Shown: positions 17,175 through 26,564 of the stretch, one piece after another | How positions within the stretch are numbered: the stretch's first letter is position 1 | How the letters are laid out: every line of letters starts with the position of its first letter | DNA from: Planctomycetaceae bacterium | Lineage (GTDB): Bacteria > Planctomycetota > Planctomycetia > Pirellulales > Pirellulaceae | NCBI GenBank assembly: GCA_024638965.1 | Contig: JAHEJI010000040.1 | Span: 1-32,132, forward strand | Direction of reading: 5' to 3' | DNA length: 32,132 nucleotides | Notes under the pieces: generated by a model | Seen by the model: the letters and a program-made list of their open reading frames with translations, nothing else | What the model was told of the DNA's origin: nothing | The model's database searches: none | Made by a program: the position numbers and the translations under genes

Positions 17175-20100
17175 CTACTCGTCTTCCAATCCGTCGAGCG
17201 TCTGTTGCCATTCGGCAGCTAGATCAGTTTTGGTGGGATCAGAACTGAAGATTTCAACAAGCCGGGTGGCTGCGATTTTTGTTCTTTTCAACAACTCTGG
17301 GTTATCAACAGAGGCGTCTTGATGCAAACCCTCGAAGCCCGAAATTAACAGTTTCTCGGCTTCGCTCAATAACTGCTTTGCCTTCGCCGATTCAGTAACA
17401 GACAACTGATTAGCTTGGTGGTAAATTGCCAAACCCAGAGAAACTTTGGCGTATAAAGACGCTGGATCGCCCGCGTTTCTCTCTTCTGTGAACTTTTTAA
17501 AAAGTTCGTTAGATTCGCGCAGATAATTTACCGCGGATTCGACTTGCGCGTGCTCCAACAAAAATTCACCTGCCACAGCTAATCGCTCAGCAAAAACGAG
17601 TTGATCGGTGTCCGGTGACTTTCGCATTTCATTGATTTGCCGATCAAACCATTTATTGGCGAGTTCAGGTTTCTTTACCTTGAGAAATGATTTGGCAACG
17701 TCGTCTGTGTTTTTGCATACTCGCGCACTGGCAACGCCAAATTTTGATACGAGCTGCGGATATGTCTCGGTGAGCAATTGTTCAGCTTGTCCCGAATCTT
17801 GTGTCTCAAAATAGGCGAACACCAGATTCATTTTTGAAAGGATGGTGTGCTGATGTTCTGGTCCGTAGGTAGTGGAACATCCAGAAACCAATTCCTCCAA
17901 CCACGTTCGAGACTGCTCATATTGCCCGGTTTTCTTATATCCTTTGACAAGATTTGAAATTGCCGTGAGTGTGTAAGCGTGTTGAGGGCCAAGTTCTGTC
18001 TTCATTTTTTCGGCCACTGCTTTCAAGAGCGTGATTCCTTTTTCGAGTTGGTCGTTTTGGATATACGTCTCCCCCAAATAGTTTTGAGCGCCCAAAGTAT
18101 GTCGATTTTCTGTCCCCAGGGCGTTCGCCATCCGCACAGAAACTTCCTCCAGAATCGAAATCGCTTTTTCAACTTTGCCGTCCGCGCGATAAATGATTCC
18201 AAGTGATCGCATCGCGATCAGGGTGTCGGGAGTTTCTTCGCCATAGCGGGATTTTCGGCGATCGTAGACGAACTCAGCGAGCGAAATGGCTTTGTCATAG
18301 TTGCCCAATTGTTGATAAACGGCCCCAAGGTTGGAGGCTAACAAAAGCGTGTCCGCGTGATCTTCGCCCAACGTTCTTTTTTGAATTTCGAGCGCCTCGG
18401 CGATTAATTTCGCAGCTTCCTCAACTTCGCCCATCTTGAATTGGACTCCGGCTAAATTGTTAATCGCCAGCAACGTTTCGGGATGATCTTCCCCTTTGTT
18501 TTTGCGAATAGCTTTAATGGCTGCGGTGTAGAGTTCGGCGGATTTGTCGTGCAGGCCTTCAATAGCGTAAACATAGGCCAAATTGCTCATGCAAACGGCC
18601 GTCGCGTTGTTGTCGATACCGAGGACGGCTGTGCATCGTGCCAAAGTCTCTTCCAGCAACGTTTTGGCTTCCGGCAGATTGCCTGTTTCATGAAGTGCCC
18701 AACCGAGGTTCATTTTGGCATCCAACACGACAGGATCGTCAGGCCCCAATTCGGTTTCAAGGCCAGCCGCTGCCGGCTGCAACATGACCAATCCATCGGC
18801 TGGATGACCGGCCGTGCGCAGTACATCTCCGAGTTCTTGCTGAACTCGATATGTTTCCAAATGCTTTTCGCCATGTTCCTGGACCAAGCCCTCATATGCC
18901 TGCTCCAACGCCAATGCGGCATCATCGTAGTGCCCGAGACCCCTCAATGCCCGCCCCAACATGTACTGCTGCTCAGCAACTAGCAAACGATCGGCCTCAG
19001 CATTGCTTCCAAGTTTGGAAAGCAAATCGGTTAACCGATCGCCAAGCGTTACACGAAGGGGTTTTTTGTTCGTTCCTTCTGTCTGAGGGTCAAGTTCATC
19101 AAAGATAGACGTCAGAATTTCGTGAGTTTCCTCCAGGTGCGCCAGACGTTGATTGGATTGTTCTTTCGCCGCCCGTTCCGATTCGGCCGAGGCAATTGCG
19201 AGTTTTCGCGCTGTCTCCTTGGCGTCTCGTTCATGAGTCACATCGATCAATCTCCGGTCAGCCAATCCTTGCGCTTGCGTGGCGCGGTAGGCTTGCCAGA
19301 TCGCGAGCGACAATCCGATCAAGAGCATCAGCAGCATAAGCGTTGCCGAAACAAGGGCGGCCCGATGCCGGGCGGCCAATTTCTTCAAACGGTAACTGGC
19401 GGTCGGCGGACCCGCGATGACGGGTTGGTCGTTCAGATATCGCTCAATTTCATCGCTTAGGGCGCCCGCACTGTCGTACCTTCGCGAGCGATCCTTCTCC
19501 AGGCATTTTGTCGTGATCCAGTCCAGATCGCCGCGGATCAATCGCTGTAGTCGCAAGGGATCTGATTGGCGTTGTTGAGCGATAACCGATACACACTCGA
19601 CCGATTCCGTTAATCGAGAGCTTGGCTTGGTCAGTTCTTCGTCGCGAATGAGTTTTCGAATTTGTTCAAAGGTCGCATTTTTCATACGATTGCGATCAAG
19701 CGGCGTCGTTCCGGTCAGTAATTCATACAATAGGATTCCCAGCGAATAAATATCGCTGCGCGTGTCAATGTCCAAATTGCTGGTGTCCGACTGTTCGGGA
19801 CTCATGTACAGAGGCGTCCCGACGACCTGCGAAATATGAGTGTAAACCGATTGTTCGGACAATTGCTGGTGCAAGGCTTTGGCCACCCCAAAGTCAATGA
19901 CTTTCACTAGCGGTCGATCATCATGAGAGGCAACCAAGACATTGGCTGGCTTAATATCACGGTGAATGATCCCCTTTTGATGAGCGTGCTCGAGCGCTTT
20001 GCAAACCTTCATGAAGAGCTTAAGACGACGTTCAATCGAAAGTCGGTTGACGTTGCAGTATTCGGTGATGGGAATGCTATGCACAAGTTCCATCGCAAAA

Positions 20101-20603
20101 TAAGGTTGGCCCGCGTCCGTTGTTCCGGCATCAAAGACTTTCGCAATATTCGGATGTTCCATCAACGCGAGCGCCTGGCGTTCGGCGGAAAACCGGGCAA
20201 TGATTTGTTCGGAATCCATCCCCGGTTTGATGATCTTTAGCGCGAGTTTACGGCGAACAGGTTTGAACTGTTCAGCGACGAAGACAAGGCCGAATCCACC
20301 TTCACCGATCTGTTCACGCAGAATGTAGGGACCGATTTGATCACCCGCAATTGCAGCCGCGGACGAGAATAATCGAGTTTCGCGCTCAGGATTGACCAAC
20401 GGAGTTTCGACCGCCGATTGCGGACCGATTGCCGGAATTTGCATGAAGCTTCCCAGCTGGAAATGGGCTTGAATCAATTCTTCGACCTCCGCCCGAAGCC
20501 GAGTGTTGTTTCCACACGCGTCGTTCAAAAATTGAGTGCGTCGTTTCTCGTCGATTGCCAGAGCATCGTTGAAAATATTCTCGGCTGGATTTCGATTGGT
20601 CAT
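17175..20603 (-). CDS. Membrane-anchored Ser/Thr protein kinase with C-terminal TPR repeats
   Basis: The 1142-residue protein is a Hanks-type kinase. It begins with a helical domain (about 1-90) typical of planctomycete kinases. The kinase domain shows IGEGGFG at 99-105, the ATP lysine K123, HRDIKPAN from 214 with catalytic D216, DFG at 237-239 and GTPLYMSPE at 262-270. One transmembrane helix lies at about 415-437, after a basic LKKLAARHR. A coiled-coil-like linker (about 440-490) leads into many TPR repeats at roughly 540-1000, several in the 42-residue kinesin-light-chain style (YEQAxxLxEExL...LGxxHPxTL). The ATG at 20603 has no strong ribosome site. A cognate ECF sigma gene lies upstream on the same strand, 314 bases away. 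In planctomycetes such pairing is common, and the kinase is thought to control the sigma factor in place of an anti-sigma factor. Confidence 0.95.
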   Translation of the reverse strand: MTNRNPAENIFNDALAIDEKRRTQFLNDACGNNTRLRAEVEELIQAHFQLGSFMQIPAIGPQSAVETPLVNPERETRLFSSAAAIAGDQIGPYILREQIGEGGFGLVFVAEQFKPVRRKLALKIIKPGMDSEQIIARFSAERQALALMEHPNIAKVFDAGTTDAGQPYFAMELVHSIPITEYCNVNRLSIERRLKLFMKVCKALEHAHQKGIIHRDIKPANVLVASHDDRPLVKVIDFGVAKALHQQLSEQSVYTHISQVVGTPLYMSPEQSDTSNLDIDTRSDIYSLGILLYELLTGTTPLDRNRMKNATFEQIRKLIRDEELTKPSSRLTESVECVSVIAQQRQSDPLRLQRLIRGDLDWITTKCLEKDRSRRYDSAGALSDEIERYLNDQPVIAGPPTASYRLKKLAARHRAALVSATLMLLMLLIGLSLAIWQAYRATQAQGLADRRLIDVTHERDAKETARKLAIASAESERAAKEQSNQRLAHLEETHEILTSIFDELDPQTEGTNKKPLRVTLGDRLTDLLSKLGSNAEADRLLVAEQQYMLGRALRGLGHYDDAALALEQAYEGLVQEHGEKHLETYRVQQELGDVLRTAGHPADGLVMLQPAAAGLETELGPDDPVVLDAKMNLGWALHETGNLPEAKTLLEETLARCTAVLGIDNNATAVCMSNLAYVYAIEGLHDKSAELYTAAIKAIRKNKGEDHPETLLAINNLAGVQFKMGEVEEAAKLIAEALEIQKRTLGEDHADTLLLASNLGAVYQQLGNYDKAISLAEFVYDRRKSRYGEETPDTLIAMRSLGIIYRADGKVEKAISILEEVSVRMANALGTENRHTLGAQNYLGETYIQNDQLEKGITLLKAVAEKMKTELGPQHAYTLTAISNLVKGYKKTGQYEQSRTWLEELVSGCSTTYGPEHQHTILSKMNLVFAYFETQDSGQAEQLLTETYPQLVSKFGVASARVCKNTDDVAKSFLKVKKPELANKWFDRQINEMRKSPDTDQLVFAERLAVAGEFLLEHAQVESAVNYLRESNELFKKFTEERNAGDPASLYAKVSLGLAIYHQANQLSVTESAKAKQLLSEAEKLLISGFEGLHQDASVDNPELLKRTKIAATRLVEIFSSDPTKTDLAAEWQQTLDGLEDE

Positions 20604-20750
20604 TGGAACGCTCTGCGATGGACAGGGCCTGGAAATACCGGGTTATCGATGGCAAATGTCATTCTGAAGAGCTTCTGTCTCGCAAAAAAACATAAATCCG
20701 TCAGTCACCTAGTGGTCAAAGATAACTAATATTGTGGGCGTTGTGTTTTT

Positions 20751-20821
20751 GTAGGCCGTACCGAGCGCAGCGAGATACGGCAAACCCAAAGCCGTAACTC
20801 GTTACACTCGGTACGGCCTAC
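20751..20821. repeat. REP-like long palindrome between sigma factor and kinase
   Basis: Perfect 15-bp arms GTAGGCCGTACCGAG (20751-20765) and CTCGGTACGGCCTAC (20807-20821) enclose a second stem, CGAGATACGGC (20771-20781) with GCCGTAACTCG (20791-20801), with one mismatch. The whole 71 bases can fold as one long interrupted hairpin. The rest of the 314-base gap (20604-20917) shows nothing else. The element separates the kinase from its presumed partner. Confidence 0.85.
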
Positions 20822-20917
20822 CTGATGACATGCGACAATCGCGCCAATTCACTGCCAAAATCAGTTTCTTTATGCGCAGGTTGCATTTGTGGACCGATTT
20901 GTCGGCGGAAATCGGAT

Positions 20918-21499
20918 CTATTTAGTTTTGCCTTCTTCGCCTAAGGCTTGAAACAGCCATGTTCGAGCAAAATTCCATTTCCGATAAACCGATCTTTCGG
21001 GCATTCCCATGACCCTAGCGGCTTCGGCGATCGTCATTCCAACAAAAAAATGCAACTTTACAATTTTCGCTGCGTCGTCATCAATTTTTTGTAGCTCGTC
21101 CAAAGATTGGTCAATCGCCAAAAGTTGCTCGACAGGAACCCGAATTTCGAACGGCACGTCCGGAAGTTCAACACGTGTATGTTGCCCACCATGTTTGGTT
21201 CTGCTTTTTCGGCGAGCATGATCGACCAGAATTCGCCGCATCGATTCGGCGGCTGCGGCAAAAAAGTGACCTTGTCCATCCCAGTTTTGTTGGTCGACCG
21301 CCGATGGGTCATTTCCGACCAGTCGCATGTAGGCTTCATGCACCAACGCGGTCGCGGTGAGGGTGTGCCCGGCCCGTTCACTGGCCATTTTGTGTGCGGC
21401 GAGCCTTCGCAATTGGTCGTAGACCAAGGGTAACAATTCCTCAGCCGCCTTCGGGTCGCCGTTCGCGGCCGCGTTGAGCAGTGTAGTCGTCTTATTCAT
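20918..21499 (-). CDS. ECF-type RNA polymerase sigma factor, kinase-linked group
   Basis: The 193-residue protein directs RNA polymerase to a special set of promoters. The sigma2 region spans about 20-90 and includes YDQLRRLAAHKMASER and TALVHEAYMRL, the form found in the planctomycete and acidobacterial kinase-associated ECF group. A conserved SMRRILVDHARRKS follows at about 85-100. The sigma4 helix-turn-helix is at about 150-185, with GMTIAEAARVMGMPERSVYRKW. No anti-sigma gene is adjacent. The next gene downstream is a Ser/Thr kinase, the usual partner for this group. The start at 21499 gives the complete sigma2 region. Confidence 0.95.
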   Translation of the reverse strand: MNKTTTLLNAAANGDPKAAEELLPLVYDQLRRLAAHKMASERAGHTLTATALVHEAYMRLVGNDPSAVDQQNWDGQGHFFAAAAESMRRILVDHARRKSRTKHGGQHTRVELPDVPFEIRVPVEQLLAIDQSLDELQKIDDDAAKIVKLHFFVGMTIAEAARVMGMPERSVYRKWNFARTWLFQALGEEGKTK

Positions 21500-22126
21500 G
21501 TCCAGATTCTAACACACCGTCGACTGAGCAAAATTATTGGTTTTGTTATAACACTGTTGGGCCTAGCGCAAACGAGCAGGAAATTCCTGCTTAATTTTAA
21601 CGGCCAAAACGCGGCGAATCGTTTAAACAAACGGCTCTCGGCTACTTGGCCCACAATAAACAACCCGAGAATCCCATGAAAAGTCTAGAGTGTTGGTAAG
21701 CTATCTCATTTTTCCGGCCAGCGATTGGCGATTGCATCTCAATATCATCGAAACCTACCCTGCCCCCCCAGGATTGCCAAGCTGGCAAGGGTCCTGCAAT
21801 CGGAAGGGACAATAACAGGTGCGCCTAAACGGGCTTCAAGTGTTCGTTCGTTCCGTCACTTTAATTGCAGTCCGATCGAACTCATTTGTCAAAAATAATC
21901 GGGATAACAGACGAATGGCAAGAATCTGTTCTCGCTAGAAAAAGTCAAACTGAAATCCCCCGCAAACACCAAACGGTGAGACCAAAATACCTTTGTGCAG
22001 GCACGATCGCGTTCGGAGGGATCGACAAATGCGTTAACAAATACAGGTGTTTTCGCTCTGGTAGATCCTGTGCGCATTGTCGCAACCTGCACTTAACGTG
22101 GCTAAAATCATAGAATCAAGGCCACA
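21500..22126. other. 627-base gap between the two sigma/kinase modules
   Basis: Two hairpins are visible. AGCAGGA-AAT-TCCTGCT at 21575-21591 is followed by TAATTTTAA and could be a weak terminator. TTGCC-AAGCT-GGCAA flanked by CAGGA/TCCTG spans 21769-21796. A plus-strand 82-codon frame (21865-22113) has no ribosome site and no recognisable sequence. The sigma gene's promoter must lie in the first part. Confidence 0.45.
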
Positions 22127-24946
22127 TCAGGCTGGCGCTGATCGCTCCAGGTCGGGACGAAAAGATCGCTGGGGGTTACGGCACGCCAAATGGGCAGCGA
22201 CAACCGCTAGGCAAAAGACTGACGCGTATCCTAACTCACCGATATCAACATAAGGTGCCGCCAGGTTGAAACCTGTCGGCCACGAAACAATTTGCCACAC
22301 AACCCATCCTGTCACCACCGTCAATACACCGAATCGAAACAGGAGCACAAAACCCAGCAGGACCCAAGTCATCACTACGATGGCGGCCGAGAAATCGCCA
22401 GTTGCAAACGATGGAAACGAGAAAAAAAGGGCGACCAAAAACGCAGCCAACCAACGATTTCGCAAGATCAGGTTCAGCAGAAACACAAAAACCAGACAAG
22501 CGAAAAAACCACCAACCAACCCAACAAACAACTCGCGACTCACCTGACCAATGGCGAAAGGAATTCCTGCTAGTGGTTCCAGCGGAAACGGTCCTTCGCC
22601 CAGTCTTACTATCGGATCGGCTGTCAACGCGAATTGACGAGGAAATCCAAAAATGATGCCCAGCGATCCGACAAGTTGCGCCGCCAGCCCGCCTACGATG
22701 CCTATCAAAATATCCCCGGCCACTTGGCGATCAAAAAATCCATTCGATAACAAGCGATTCCATCCCACCAACACTAGAGGCCAAGACTTGCGAACATAGG
22801 GTTCAACTCCCACGTAGGCAGCACAGATCAGCGTACCGCGGAGCATAGCTCGGGCCAAGGTTTCCAGAATCATCACCGCTTCGCCCGGTCCCGCGACATG
22901 ATGCGCCTGAAAAAGCCAGTAGATCAGCGAGGTTGCCATTACAAAAAGAAACAATCGCATCGTCCCTTTTCGATCGGCTGCACCTGACTTCCAGTTGCGG
23001 TGCGCCAAAAACAAGGCAGTACCGAACAGAGTCAGCACCGTGACGGCTAGAATGATGGGACGTATTCCAGGTGAAGAACTTCCCTTCTCAGGCCGCTTTT
23101 GAATCATCCGAAAATAAACGGGTATTCCGTGAAGCGCGGCCGCCTCCACAATCGTGGATGTCGATTTCGATTGCCAGACTTCCCATGTATCGGCGAAAAT
23201 AGGAGGCGAACGATTTGCTTCGCTCACACGATCGCGGGCAAACAAGTTTTCGAACTGTATGCGGTCCAAGCCGGCCGCTGACAACAACACTCGGCGCCAT
23301 TGATCGGCATCGTCCACCGTCCGAACCACGTCCGCTGGCGTAGGAACTGCTTGCCATTCCAACAGCTTGCCATCACTGTCCAGAATCAGCAGACACATAC
23401 CGGGCTCACTTAGGGGCGGATCATCGGGCGTGACAAGCATCGAGGAATAAGGACCGCGTCCCTGTTTGGGAACCAAATCGGTTGTCGATTGCCGATACCA
23501 AAAGGTGGTTGGTCGAGGCGACCGCCCGGTAAGTTGTCGCCATTCACCACTAGCATTCTCATTCGTTCGGAAATAACGAAAAAATTGGGTGTGCCACTTC
23601 AACCCCCACGCAACATCAGCGCGATCAGGCTGAAATCCCAATACTCCGGTAATCCGCTCGGCATCGCTGACACGAATCAGCTCGTGCAGTTCGATGTCCA
23701 TCATCGATTGAATTCTATGTGAAAGAAAACCCAAGACACCTAAGGCAAGCAGGATACCGGTCGACGTAAGTGTCGCCACTCCAATCGATATCCGCCGCTG
23801 ATCCCCAGCAGTGGCCACCAATTCGGGTGGCGGCATTTCACCAGCCGCTAATACCGCACTCAATGAGTTTTTTCCGGGTAACGCGTTGGCGACGGAGTCG
23901 GCCGATGGCGGCCTGAGACTTGGATCGGTTTCCAGGCACGCGAGCACCACGACGTCGACTGAAGAATCCAGGTCTTCGGCAATCCGCGATGGTGGCGCTG
24001 GGGATGTGGTCGGTCCGGACGCCTTCATCTCCTCAATTCCGGAGCCTGGCTTGAATGGCTGGCCGGTGAACAGTTCATAGAGTACCAACCCCAACGAGTA
24101 GATGTCACTCTGGACACTGGTCTTACCGCGGGAAAGCTGCTCGGGCGCCATATAGGCCGGCGTGCCATCGAATTCCTGCAAAGTTTGACTGGCCAACTGG
24201 GCCAAACCGAAGTCGGTAATTCGCACTTGGCCACGACCATCAATCATGACGTTGGCAGGCTTCAAGTCTCGGTGGAGTATTCCCTGGCAATGCGCTGCGG
24301 CCAACCCGCGACAAATCTGCTGCGCGAACTCGATTCCCTTCGCACGTGGCAGGCGGCCAATACGTTTCAGCAGAATCTTTAGGTTTTCGCCGTCGATATA
24401 CTCCATCGACAAAAAATGGATGCCATCCGCTTCGCCAATGTCATAAACCCGGCAGACATTGGGATGAGAGATTTGTCGGGAGAGTCGAACTTCATTAAAC
24501 AAATACTGCAATCGCTGGGAGTCGTGTGACATGGATCGAGCCAGAAACTTAAGTGCCACCGGATGACCAAGTTTCATGTCATCAGCTCGATAGACCTCCC
24601 CCATGCCTCCGACGCCCAATAGGGAGACGATTCGGTAACGGCCGGCGATTCGGGTACCTGGTAGGTAGTAGGATTGAGCCAATGATTCGGACCCCCAGCG
24701 CCCTTCGGAAGGCGTTAGTTGCTGAACCCAGTGCCGCGTCATTTCCAGCTGCTGTTCTGCAAACGAATCGTCTCGATTCCCATCAGCCATTAAAAGGAAT
24801 CCAACTTGACGACGTAAATCAACATCCCCGGCGCAAGCTTCGGACAGCCGCTGCTCGCGTTGGACCGCATCCAGGTCGCAAACCTCATGGAATAGCGCGC
24901 GGATTTGTTGATAACGATCTTTATTCAACGGACGCCTCACCGCCAA
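22127..24946 (-). CDS. Ser/Thr protein kinase with a multi-pass membrane C-terminus
   Basis: The product is up to 939 residues. After a short helical N-terminus (DRYQQIRALFHEVCDLD) comes the kinase domain: LGVGGMGEVYR at 110-120, K133, HRDLKPAN from 225 with D227, DFG at 245-247 and GTPAYMAPEQ at 261-270. A transmembrane helix lies at about 386-408. A region of about 230 residues follows that should be extracytoplasmic, then roughly seven or eight hydrophobic segments to the C-terminus, including PIILAVTVLTLFGTALFL. This suggests a membrane-embedded sensor. The start is ambiguous: TTG at 24946, GTG at 24940 and TTG at 24928 are possible; the last is nearest to where family members begin. The first two overlap the upstream sigma gene, so translation is probably coupled. 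Confidence 0.92.
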   Translation of the reverse strand: MAVRRPLNKDRYQQIRALFHEVCDLDAVQREQRLSEACAGDVDLRRQVGFLLMADGNRDDSFAEQQLEMTRHWVQQLTPSEGRWGSESLAQSYYLPGTRIAGRYRIVSLLGVGGMGEVYRADDMKLGHPVALKFLARSMSHDSQRLQYLFNEVRLSRQISHPNVCRVYDIGEADGIHFLSMEYIDGENLKILLKRIGRLPRAKGIEFAQQICRGLAAAHCQGILHRDLKPANVMIDGRGQVRITDFGLAQLASQTLQEFDGTPAYMAPEQLSRGKTSVQSDIYSLGLVLYELFTGQPFKPGSGIEEMKASGPTTSPAPPSRIAEDLDSSVDVVVLACLETDPSLRPPSADSVANALPGKNSLSAVLAAGEMPPPELVATAGDQRRISIGVATLTSTGILLALGVLGFLSHRIQSMMDIELHELIRVSDAERITGVLGFQPDRADVAWGLKWHTQFFRYFRTNENASGEWRQLTGRSPRPTTFWYRQSTTDLVPKQGRGPYSSMLVTPDDPPLSEPGMCLLILDSDGKLLEWQAVPTPADVVRTVDDADQWRRVLLSAAGLDRIQFENLFARDRVSEANRSPPIFADTWEVWQSKSTSTIVEAAALHGIPVYFRMIQKRPEKGSSSPGIRPIILAVTVLTLFGTALFLAHRNWKSGAADRKGTMRLFLFVMATSLIYWLFQAHHVAGPGEAVMILETLARAMLRGTLICAAYVGVEPYVRKSWPLVLVGWNRLLSNGFFDRQVAGDILIGIVGGLAAQLVGSLGIIFGFPRQFALTADPIVRLGEGPFPLEPLAGIPFAIGQVSRELFVGLVGGFFACLVFVFLLNLILRNRWLAAFLVALFFSFPSFATGDFSAAIVVMTWVLLGFVLLFRFGVLTVVTGWVVWQIVSWPTGFNLAAPYVDIGELGYASVFCLAVVAAHLACRNPQRSFRPDLERSAPA

Positions 24947-25499
24947 GATGACATCGAAGCCAGGCGCGAGCCATTCGCCAGTCTAATGCGACAGTTCGAG
25001 CAGAAATTCCCAGTGCGGTCGCTGTCTCGTGAATTGTCATGCCGGCTAAGAAACGCATCTCCACGATTTTTGCCTGACGCGGTTCGAGTTCGGCCAGACT
25101 CGACAACGCCTCCGAAAGGCTGATTAAATCAATCGCTACCGAATTTGAACCGTGCATGATCTGGCCCAAATCGGTCCGTTTCCAAGCACCACCCCGTTTG
25201 GCGGCATGGCGTCGACGCGCATGATCCACCAGAATCTGCCGCATGGCGCGAGCCGCCAGATTCAGAAAATGCGCACGGTCGATTTCGGAAATGCAAGACT
25301 GGTCCACTAGCCGCAAAAAAGCTTCGTGCACAAGCGCCGTGGGCTGCAAGCTGTTGTCGGCCGGATCACGCATGACTCGCCACGCCAACGCCCGCAACTC
25401 GTCATAAACGGCAACGAACAACTGGTCGGCTGCTTTTTCAACGCCTCGGGAACATTCAGTCAGCAAGTGTGTCGTATCGGAACGGGATAATTCTGGCAT
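24921..25499 (-). CDS. ECF-type RNA polymerase sigma factor, partner of the downstream kinase
   Basis: I start this 192-residue protein at the ATG at 25499. The frame continues to 25841, but that extra stretch is cysteine- and arginine-rich with no sigma homology. The sigma2 region includes YDELRALAWRVMRD and TALVHEAFLRLVDQ, followed by AMRQILVDHARRRHAAKRGG. The sigma4 helix-turn-helix is GMTIHETATALGISARTVALDW, ending near the C-terminus. It is clearly a relative of the 20918-21499 sigma factor, with the same DHARR signature. Its stop at 24921 lies inside or at the start of the kinase gene, a four-to-26-base overlap or short gap depending on the kinase start. That is tighter than in the first module. 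Confidence 0.94.
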   Translation of the reverse strand: MPELSRSDTTHLLTECSRGVEKAADQLFVAVYDELRALAWRVMRDPADNSLQPTALVHEAFLRLVDQSCISEIDRAHFLNLAARAMRQILVDHARRRHAAKRGGAWKRTDLGQIMHGSNSVAIDLISLSEALSSLAELEPRQAKIVEMRFLAGMTIHETATALGISARTVALDWRMARAWLRCHLGGEASVE

Positions 25500-25870
25500 C
25501 TTGCTTAACCAAGAGTACGACAATTTGATTTCATTGTAACACGTTGTTTGGCTCCTGAGTAAATGATGCGAAACTCGACAATTGGCGCCTCGGTGCATCG
25601 GCCACGAACCCCCCCGGTACATCGTCCACACAACCCCGATCGACGCCCTTAAATCGGACGGAATTGCATCCCTGTGGCTACATTTCAAACAGAGCCTCAA
25701 AAAAAGGTGAATTTTTTTGCGCGGTTGGAAGGTGCATTGCGTAATCAGTGCAGAAAACGCTCGCAAACCGTGGCGACGGAGTGCGGAGCACAAGGCTAAA
25801 TGATCCGGTCCGCCGCCCTGTCCGAGAAAATGTTCAGTCACACTTCAGTATTTGTTAGAGGAGTAAAAAA
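25500..25870. promoter_or_regulatory. Divergent promoter region with a spaced direct repeat
   Basis: This 371-base gap lies between the divergent sigma gene and the small secreted-protein gene. CGGTGCATCGGCCAC (25591-25605) and CGGTACATCGTCCAC (25615-25629) are direct copies with three differences, 24 bases apart start to start. They could be tandem operator half-sites or sigma-dependent promoter elements. No gene is seen here. Confidence 0.35.
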
Positions 25871-26323
25871 ATGAATTTTGCCAAATACTTTTTGGGGATC
25901 GCGGTTACAGCGGTTTTTCTCTCGAATGTTGCTGCGGCCGCCGATGGCATCACCTTGCCGTTTTTCGCAAAGGGCAACGTCGTCTCGCAAGTTCAGAATC
26001 CAGATGGCACATTGCAAATCGAGGCACTGGGTCAGGCAACCCACCTAGGGCAGTACACTGCCTACGTCACGTTAATGATTTTTCCGGGCGAGCCTCCGAC
26101 GTTTGCCGGGGTGATTACCATGGTAGCATCCAACGGCGACGAGCTGTATCTGATCAACTTTGGCATCGTCACCGAAGGACCACCTGTCCCGGGAGGTGAC
26201 GGTGGTTACGAAATCGTTGGCGGCACAGGTCGGTTTACTAACGCCGTTGGCGAAGGTGGATTCAGCAGCCATGTTGGGGAAACCAGATTTTGGGGCACCA
26301 TTACGCTCCCCAACCGCAATTAG
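25871..26323 (+). CDS. Small secreted beta-rich protein of unknown function
   Basis: The 150-residue product starts at an ATG with an excellent ribosome site (AGAGGAG about 8 bases upstream). It has a signal peptide of about 24 residues (basic start, core FLGIAVTAVFLSNV, cleavage after AAA). The mature part alternates hydrophobic and polar residues and contains GGDGGYEIVGGTGRF and FSSHVGETRFWGTI. The G-Y-x-I-x-GGTGRF pattern occurs in allene-oxide-cyclase-like and other small secreted beta-barrel proteins. No catalytic residue can be named. It is divergent from the sigma factor gene at 24921-25499 and could be one of its targets, though nothing in the sequence proves it. Confidence 0.85.
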   Translation: MNFAKYFLGIAVTAVFLSNVAAAADGITLPFFAKGNVVSQVQNPDGTLQIEALGQATHLGQYTAYVTLMIFPGEPPTFAGVITMVASNGDELYLINFGIVTEGPPVPGGDGGYEIVGGTGRFTNAVGEGGFSSHVGETRFWGTITLPNRN

Positions 26324-26426
26324 GGAAACGCGAGCCATGAGCTGATATTGCAAATGGATTTTAGCACCTGCCAGTTCAGGATGCTTTGGCTAAAACCCAA
26401 AATCTCGCAATCCAAAGGTCGCGAAA

Positions 26427-26460
26427 ACCCGGCTTTTTGAAAATGTTCGGAAAGCCGGGT
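26427..26460. repeat. Perfect 10-bp inverted repeat
   Basis: ACCCGGCTTT (26427-26436) and AAAGCCGGGT (26451-26460) form a perfect stem with a 14-base loop, about 100 bases past the secreted-protein gene. No T tract follows on the plus strand; on the minus strand only a short T run does. It is more likely an interspersed palindrome than a terminator. Confidence 0.65.
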
Positions 26461-26564
26461 GCGTCGGTCCGGCTCCTGCAGTTCTTTCAAAAACCGAAAT
26501 CAGATCAAGAGCATTGGCATCTGCAGGTCTTCAAGCCGGAGGCTAAGCAGCCGCCGGATCATGT

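Noticed and set aside
21865-22113. An 82-codon cysteine-containing frame in the gap between the kinase modules
   Set aside because: No ribosome site and no known pattern.
25500-25841. N-terminal extension of the second sigma factor
   Set aside because: It is an open frame by chance; sigma homology begins just after the ATG at 25499.
26427-26460. Terminator of the small secreted-protein gene
   Set aside because: The stem is good but lies about 100 bases downstream and has no T tract on that strand.
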